A program made the position numbers and the translations under genes. Below are positions 59,844-64,000 of a DNA stretch of 64,000 bases, one piece after another. The DNA is from Clostridium magnum DSM 2767 (lineage in GTDB: Bacteria; Bacillota; Clostridia; Clostridiales; Clostridiaceae): positions 992,001 through 1,056,000 of the forward strand of contig NZ_LWAE01000001.1 of the NCBI RefSeq assembly GCF_001623875.1. The letters are read 5' to 3'. Each line of letters opens with the position of its first letter. The first letter of the stretch is position 1. The notes beneath the pieces were generated by a model. That model had not been told where the DNA came from. It saw only the letters and a list, made by a program, of their open reading frames with translations, and made no database searches.

Positions 59844-61091
59844 ATGAGAAAAAATAAATTTATTATTCTCATATTTACCATATGTTTGATGTGCACTGGT
59901 TATATCATCTATAGATCATATGGCGTGAAAGCAATGAACTTTAGTAAAGGTAAATTCTTAACTCAGAATAGTAATGTTAATAGTGCTGAAAATCAGAAAA
60001 AAATACAAGGGCAGAAAAGTGGTAAGGCTGGAAAAAAGGATAACATAGGAAATACATTGGGAATAGGGGCCACACCAGCACTTACAATGACAAGTGTGCC
60101 AGAGAATGGTTTTTCCTTTGCAATACAAGCTGATTCTCACCTTGATGAAAATACTGATATAAACCTTTATAAACAGACATTGCAAAATATTGTTTCAAAA
60201 AAGCCATCATTTCTTATAGATTTAGGTGATACTTTTATGTCTGAGAAATTTGCAAAAACCCAGCATGAGGTAGAACAAAGATATATTGAAGCAAAATCAT
60301 ATTTTGGCTCTTTGGGTTCAATACCTCTTTACCTTGTCACTGGAAACCATGATGGTGAAAATGGATGGGATACACGAAATGGCCAAAATAACATGTTGGC
60401 ATGGGCTAGGAATGCACGGTTGAAATACTTTCCTCCGGATATATCCGAAGCATCATATTCTGGAAATAGGTTAACAGCAAATTATTACTCATTTATCAAA
60501 GGTGATGTACAGTTTATAGTTCTTGACCCTTTTACGTATTCAACAGAAAAGGCTAGAGGAAATGATGATGGGTGGAAGTATACACTAGGAAAGACACAAT
60601 ATGATTGGTTCAAAAGTGCTTTGGAAAATAGCAATGCAAAATACAAATTTGTTTTTATTCACAATCTTGTAGGAGGTTATAGTAAGGATGCTAGGGGTGG
60701 TGCTGAAGCAGCAAAATTCTTTGAATGGGGCGGGTACAGTCCCAATGGTAACTATGAGTTTGACAAGATGCGCCCTGGTTGGGGCAAGCCTATACATCAG
60801 CTTATGTTGGATAACAATGTGACAGCTGTTTTTCATGGACATGATCATTTTTATGGTAAACAAAGCTTAGATGGAATTATCTATCAGCTTGTGCCACAGC
60901 CAGGAACTCCTGGAAACAGTGTTGGTGACGCAGCTAAGTATAGCTATAAAGATGGAGTGTTTCTCCCATCTGCAGGGTATTTGAGGGTTGTAGTATCTGA
61001 TGCAAAGGTGGTAGTAGAATATGTGAAAACCTCTTTACAGGATAAAGTTAACAAAAGCATACCAGATTCTTATACAGTATCCCCAAAATAG
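59844..61091 (+). CDS. membrane-anchored calcineurin-like metallophosphoesterase
   Basis: 415 residues. N-terminal signal-anchor helix (FIILIFTICLMCTGYIIY) and a flexible linker to about 80. Metal motifs: FAIQADSHLDE, LIDLGDT, VTGNHDGENGWD, FVFIHNLVGG and VFHGHDHFYGK. Belongs with extracellular phosphatases of the purple-acid-phosphatase-like group. Cotranscribed with the exported protein and probably inducible through box 3. Confidence 0.9.
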   Translation: MRKNKFIILIFTICLMCTGYIIYRSYGVKAMNFSKGKFLTQNSNVNSAENQKKIQGQKSGKAGKKDNIGNTLGIGATPALTMTSVPENGFSFAIQADSHLDENTDINLYKQTLQNIVSKKPSFLIDLGDTFMSEKFAKTQHEVEQRYIEAKSYFGSLGSIPLYLVTGNHDGENGWDTRNGQNNMLAWARNARLKYFPPDISEASYSGNRLTANYYSFIKGDVQFIVLDPFTYSTEKARGNDDGWKYTLGKTQYDWFKSALENSNAKYKFVFIHNLVGGYSKDARGGAEAAKFFEWGGYSPNGNYEFDKMRPGWGKPIHQLMLDNNVTAVFHGHDHFYGKQSLDGIIYQLVPQPGTPGNSVGDAAKYSYKDGVFLPSAGYLRVVVSDAKVVVEYVKTSLQDKVNKSIPDSYTVSPK

Positions 61092-61170
61092 ATTTAGTTC
61101 AACAGAAACAAAGATCAATTTGGGGTTGTATATATAAATAAAATAATAGATAAAAAGGAGCGATTTAGTT

Positions 61171-61677
61171 ATGATGAATAAAAAAGTATTAGGAATTATT
61201 ATTGCTACAATTGTAAGTATTGGAAGTGCTGCTACAGCTTTTGCAGCTGACAAAACGCCTAAAGGTGCGGAAGCTAAAGCTGCAAAAATAGAGGCTAAAC
61301 AGGAAAAGCAAGCGCAGAAGGCTGAAAAACAAGCTCAGAAATCTGCAAAATTACAAGAAAAAGCAGCTAAGTTAGGTGTAGACATTACAGGGCTTACAGA
61401 TGAAGAAGCAAAAGCTAAACTTGAAGAAGCAAGTAATGCAAAATTACAAGAGAAAGCAACTAAGCTGGGTATTGATATTACAGGGCTTACAGATGAAGAA
61501 ATTAAAACTAAGCTTAAAGAAGTAAGTAATGCAAAATTACAAGAAAAAGCATCTAAGCTAGGTATAGATATTACAGGACTTACAACTGAGGAAGCAAAAG
61601 CAAAAATAAAAGAAGCAAAGGCTGAAAAACAATCAGTGAAAACAGAACAAAATACTTCAGAAACTACTGAACAGTAA
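61171..61677 (+). CDS. exported Lys/Ala/Glu-rich repeat protein
   Basis: 168 residues; AAAAGGAG before ATG 61171 (ATG 61174 also possible). Signal peptide ending TAFAADKT. A charged helix rich in KAAKIEAKQEKQAQKAEKQ is followed by three 31-residue repeats of the form AKLQEKAxKLGxDITGLTDEE. Secreted or wall-associated, helical. Similar repeats occur in clostridial exported proteins; function unknown. Confidence 0.8.
   Translation: MMNKKVLGIIIATIVSIGSAATAFAADKTPKGAEAKAAKIEAKQEKQAQKAEKQAQKSAKLQEKAAKLGVDITGLTDEEAKAKLEEASNAKLQEKATKLGIDITGLTDEEIKTKLKEVSNAKLQEKASKLGIDITGLTTEEAKAKIKEAKAEKQSVKTEQNTSETTEQ
61345..61617 (+). repeat. three tandem 93-bp coding repeats
   Basis: Repeat units start at 61345, 61438 and 61531, each beginning GCAAAATTACAAGA and encoding AKLQEKA followed by KLG-DITGLT. 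Exact 93-base spacing keeps the frame. Confidence 0.9.
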
Positions 61678-61738
61678 TATTGATGTTTTATGAAATAATA
61701 CAGCATTAATACTCTTGAAGTTCTTTGTGTAGTAACAG

Positions 61739-61773
61739 GGGATGCATTGATTTTCTTAAATATCAAGCATCCC
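61739..61773 (+). terminator. hairpin after the repeat protein gene
   Basis: GGGATGC (61739-61745) / GCATCCC (61767-61773), with inner TTGAT/ATCAA pairing; short T-run. The stretch 61678-61885 has no gene; no TTCACA box was found in it. Confidence 0.6.
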
Positions 61774-61885
61774 TTATTCGTATATAAGAATAAAAAATAT
61801 ATAAAAATTTTGCTTTGGGAACAGGAATACTACATCATAAACAATGCTATTTAACATATATAGATGGAAATGGAGGAGATTAAGG

Positions 61886-63418
61886 TTGAAAAAAACTATA
61901 AAAAGTTTCGTTATAATATTGATTGCGTTTATTGGCATTTCAGGTGTATCTTACGCTAATTCACTAGAGAAAACGAATGAGGTAAATTTAGGTTATTCTT
62001 CAGATAAATTAAAAAATAATAAAAATAAAAAGATCACTGTTGGTACAAACGGAACACAGGGGCTACCTGCTGAGATTGTAAATGCAAACCCAGACTTTAT
62101 AGCACCTGAAGTACTAGGAAGACCTACGGATACATCTATAACAGTTAATGTTGTTCCAGTCAAAAAAATAGAACTATACATTGAATATGGTACAGAACCT
62201 CAAAAGTACAAAAATCAGACAGAAAGGATAACAGCGGAAGCATCAATTCCTACTGAAATATTAATTGAAAAGCTTCAATCAAATACTCACTACTACTATC
62301 GTATAAGGTATCGTGAAGTTGGAGGAGATTCCTTTGCAACATCTAAGGAAAATTCATTTATTACGCAACGTACATCTGGAAGTACTTTCACCTTTGATAT
62401 ACAAGGTGATTCGCACCCAGAACGTCGTCAGCAATTTAATCCAGAATTATATTTGCAGACAATGCATAATGTACAGAAGGACAAGCCTGATTTTTATCTG
62501 ACAATAGGTGATGATTTTAGTGTGGATACTATGAAGACAATAACCAAAAATGCAGTTGAACAACTTTATATTAATCAAAGAAAATTTCTAGGTATTGTAG
62601 GAAGCTCTTCGCCAATATTTCTAGTTAACGGTAACCATGAGCAGGCAGCTAAATATGTCTTAGATGGAACAGCCAACAATGCTGCTGTGTGGGGGCAAAA
62701 TGCCCGTAATAATTACTTTTCTGAGCCGGCTCCAGATAACTTCTATACAGGAGATAAAGAAACGGTAGATTTAATTGGACAGCTTCGAGATTACTATTCA
62801 TGGACATGGGGTGATGCTTTGTTTGTTGTAATAGATCCATACTGGCATTCTTCAGTTCCGGTGGATAATGTACTAAAAGGTGGCGAAAAAAGATCTGATA
62901 TGTGGGGTATAACCCTTGGTGATGAACAATATCAGTGGCTAAAGAAAACACTGGAAGAAAGTAAATCTAAGTATAAGTTCGTTTTTACTCATCATGTCCT
63001 TGGCACTGGACGTGGAGGTACAGATATTGCGGATGAGTATGAATGGGGAGGTAAAAACAAAAAAGGTGTGTGGGAATTTGATAAGAAACGTCCAGGATGG
63101 GAACTACCAATTCAGCAGTTGATGGCCAAAAATGGAGTGACTATCTTTTTTCAGGGACATGATCATATATTTGTAAAACAGCAGTTAGATGGTGTGATTT
63201 ACCAGACGCTGCCTGAACCTGCTGATCCAAACTATGCTTTATACAATGCAGATGCATATAAATCTGATGTGAAATATGCTAATTCAGGTCATGTGAGGGT
63301 TACAGTGTCAGTTGATCAGGTAAAGGTTGACTATATTAAATCTCTTTTGACCAAGGATGAGATAAACGGACATACCAATGGAGAAGTGGTTTATTCCTAT
63401 ACTGTTTTACCTAAATGA
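61886..63418 (+). CDS. secreted metallophosphoesterase with N-terminal FN3-like domain
   Basis: 510 residues from TTG 61886 (GGAGGAG upstream; earlier in-frame starts lack one). Signal peptide KKTIKSFVIILIAFIGISGVSYA. An FN3/purple-acid-phosphatase N domain (about 75-165) has ITVNVVPVKKIELYIEYG and SNTHYYYRIRYRE. Calcineurin-like motifs: DIQGDSHPE, LTIGDDFS, LVNGNHEQ, FVFTHHVLG and FFQGHDHIF. Paralogous in part to the 59.8 kb enzyme (both have EYEWGGKN or FEWGGYSP and KKRPGW or KMRPGW). Hydrolyses phosphoesters outside the cell (inference). Confidence 0.9.
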   Translation: MKKTIKSFVIILIAFIGISGVSYANSLEKTNEVNLGYSSDKLKNNKNKKITVGTNGTQGLPAEIVNANPDFIAPEVLGRPTDTSITVNVVPVKKIELYIEYGTEPQKYKNQTERITAEASIPTEILIEKLQSNTHYYYRIRYREVGGDSFATSKENSFITQRTSGSTFTFDIQGDSHPERRQQFNPELYLQTMHNVQKDKPDFYLTIGDDFSVDTMKTITKNAVEQLYINQRKFLGIVGSSSPIFLVNGNHEQAAKYVLDGTANNAAVWGQNARNNYFSEPAPDNFYTGDKETVDLIGQLRDYYSWTWGDALFVVIDPYWHSSVPVDNVLKGGEKRSDMWGITLGDEQYQWLKKTLEESKSKYKFVFTHHVLGTGRGGTDIADEYEWGGKNKKGVWEFDKKRPGWELPIQQLMAKNGVTIFFQGHDHIFVKQQLDGVIYQTLPEPADPNYALYNADAYKSDVKYANSGHVRVTVSVDQVKVDYIKSLLTKDEINGHTNGEVVYSYTVLPK

Positions 63419-63523
63419 AATTTGTCTAAGCAATAAATAAAAATACTTACACGATCATCTAAAATCAAAGGGGGTCTAACCTCAATTGTTTCTGCGTTAC
63501 AGTATCACTTAACTGCCAAAACA

Positions 63524-63556
63524 CATATAGAGACAGTTGTTAAATTAAGTAAGTAA
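63524..63556 (+). pseudogene. detached rlmD C-terminal fragment marking an attachment junction
   Basis: Codons from 63524 read HIETVVKLSK then TAA, against [11 protein letters not shown] at the end of the intact rlmD (3587-3622). Both contain GAGACAGT (3593-3600 and 63530-63537). About 22 of 30 bases match, but 8 of 10 amino acids, so differences are mostly silent. It has no upstream gene body. Best read as an integration by-product in the rlmD 3' end (att site). Confidence 0.7.
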
Positions 63557-63596
63557 TATCAACGATTTTACGTAAATTAAATACGAAAAATTGGCT

Positions 63597-63640
63597 GTTT
63601 GCCACCCGTTTGCCACCGCTTTTTTTAAAGGGTGGCAAAC
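63597..63640. repeat. GTTTGCCACC repeats: integrase arm-site candidates and terminator
   Basis: GTTTGCCACC at 63597-63606 and 63608-63617 (11-base tandem) and inverted as GGTGGCAAAC at 63631-63640. The last two can form a 10-bp stem with a 13-base loop followed by TATTTTATTTT. Direct plus inverted copies beside an integrase gene and att fragment suggest integrase arm-binding sites; terminator function is also likely. Confidence 0.55.
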
Positions 63641-64000
63641 TATTTTATTTTAGACACAATAGATTCTAATATGTCTACACTATCCTGTCTTAATTTATTT
63701 GTAATATGGGAATAGGTATCCATTGTTGTAGCAAGTTTACTGTGTCCTAAACGGTGCTGGATATCTTTTATATTGGCACCGGACTCTAAAAGCATAGTGG
63801 CATGAGTATGGCGCAAAGAATGAAAGTTAAAGGATATTTGTAATTCATAGTTAACTACACGGCTTAAATATTTTAAGCTATCAGTGGTTACAGGTTCACC
63901 ATTTTCATTTTTATATACAAAATTATTTTCCGTGTAATATTGTCCGTATTTTAGTTTGTTTTCAGTTTGAAATTTTTTATGCTGTTTTAAAATGTTATGA
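63640..64000 (-). CDS. tyrosine recombinase/phage integrase, C-terminal part (continues beyond window)
   Basis: The reverse strand is open from the right edge to TAG at 63642-63640, about 119 residues. Catalytic signatures: Arg in FHSLRHTHATMLLES, IQHRLGHSKLATTMDTYSH with the final His and Tyr, and C-terminus NKLRQDSVDILESIVSKIK. It reads towards the rlmD fragment, as integrases beside their att site do. Belongs to a second mobile element to the right. Confidence 0.92.
   Translation of the reverse strand, partial: HNILKQHKKFQTENKLKYGQYYTENNFVYKNENGEPVTTDSLKYLSRVVNYELQISFNFHSLRHTHATMLLESGANIKDIQHRLGHSKLATTMDTYSHITNKLRQDSVDILESIVSKIK

Noticed and set aside
59844-63418. Two phosphoesterases as a recent simple gene duplication
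   Set aside because: They share motifs around FEWGG/YEWGG and RPGW but differ in N-terminal architecture (signal anchor versus signal peptide plus FN3-like domain) and in length, so divergence is old.

Overview
The window is AT-rich Firmicutes DNA, most likely from a Clostridium species: AGGAGG-type ribosome sites, frequent TTG/GTG starts, an LTA-synthase-like sulfatase, and phage genes of clostridial type. No rRNA, tRNA or CRISPR array was seen. Its core is a nearly complete siphovirus-type prophage with an unusually large set of accessory genes. Host-type genes lie on both sides, and a second integrase begins at the right edge.

Layout. 1-3.7 kb: chromosomal genes (LTA synthase family, partial; RDD membrane protein; rlmD with its terminator). 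4.08-13.24 kb: a defence cassette of MORC/GHKL ATPase, Z1 helicase-like protein, PD-(D/E)XK protein, AIPR protein and a cytosine-5 DNA methyltransferase. 13.28-14.62 kb: phage immunity region (ImmA peptidase, repressor, divergent operator region, Cro-like protein). 14.7-23.6 kb: replication (DUF2800, DUF2815, family A polymerase, VapE-type helicase, VRR-NUC, SNF2 helicase, late-regulator-like protein), with a cluster of GGAACA/TGTTCC repeats at 21.2-21.4 kb. 23.7-25.3 kb: a self-contained MqsR-like/Panacea (DUF4065) toxin-antitoxin candidate. 25.4-29.8 kb: HNH nuclease, candidate cos region, ParB-methyltransferase fusion and an amidoligase/gamma-glutamylcyclotransferase cassette. 29.9-49.8 kb: packaging, head, tail and lysis genes. 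This part includes a programmed -1 frameshift in the tail chaperone gene and two inserted accessory cassettes (35.3-36.4 kb, reverse strand; 46.2-47.25 kb, nuclease-fold plus HExxH protein). 49.9-52.45 kb: two overlapping large serine recombinases, presumably the integration machinery.

52.6-63.4 kb: a two-component system, three surface-glycosylation proteins (GT2, GtrA, GT39), exported proteins and two metallophosphoesterases. Three promoters here share an identically spaced TTCACM-N5-TTCACA direct repeat, which suggests that the response regulator controls its own operon, the glycosylation operon and an exported protein/phosphatase operon. The half-site resembles PhoP-type boxes, and the phosphatases fit a phosphate or wall-polymer role (inference).

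63.5-64 kb: a short piece coding for a divergent rlmD C-terminus, then a tyrosine integrase reading leftwards off the window. Because the intact rlmD lies at the left border of the whole accessory region, its 3' end looks like an integration hotspot with at least two elements in tandem. Exact prophage ends could not be fixed by eye.
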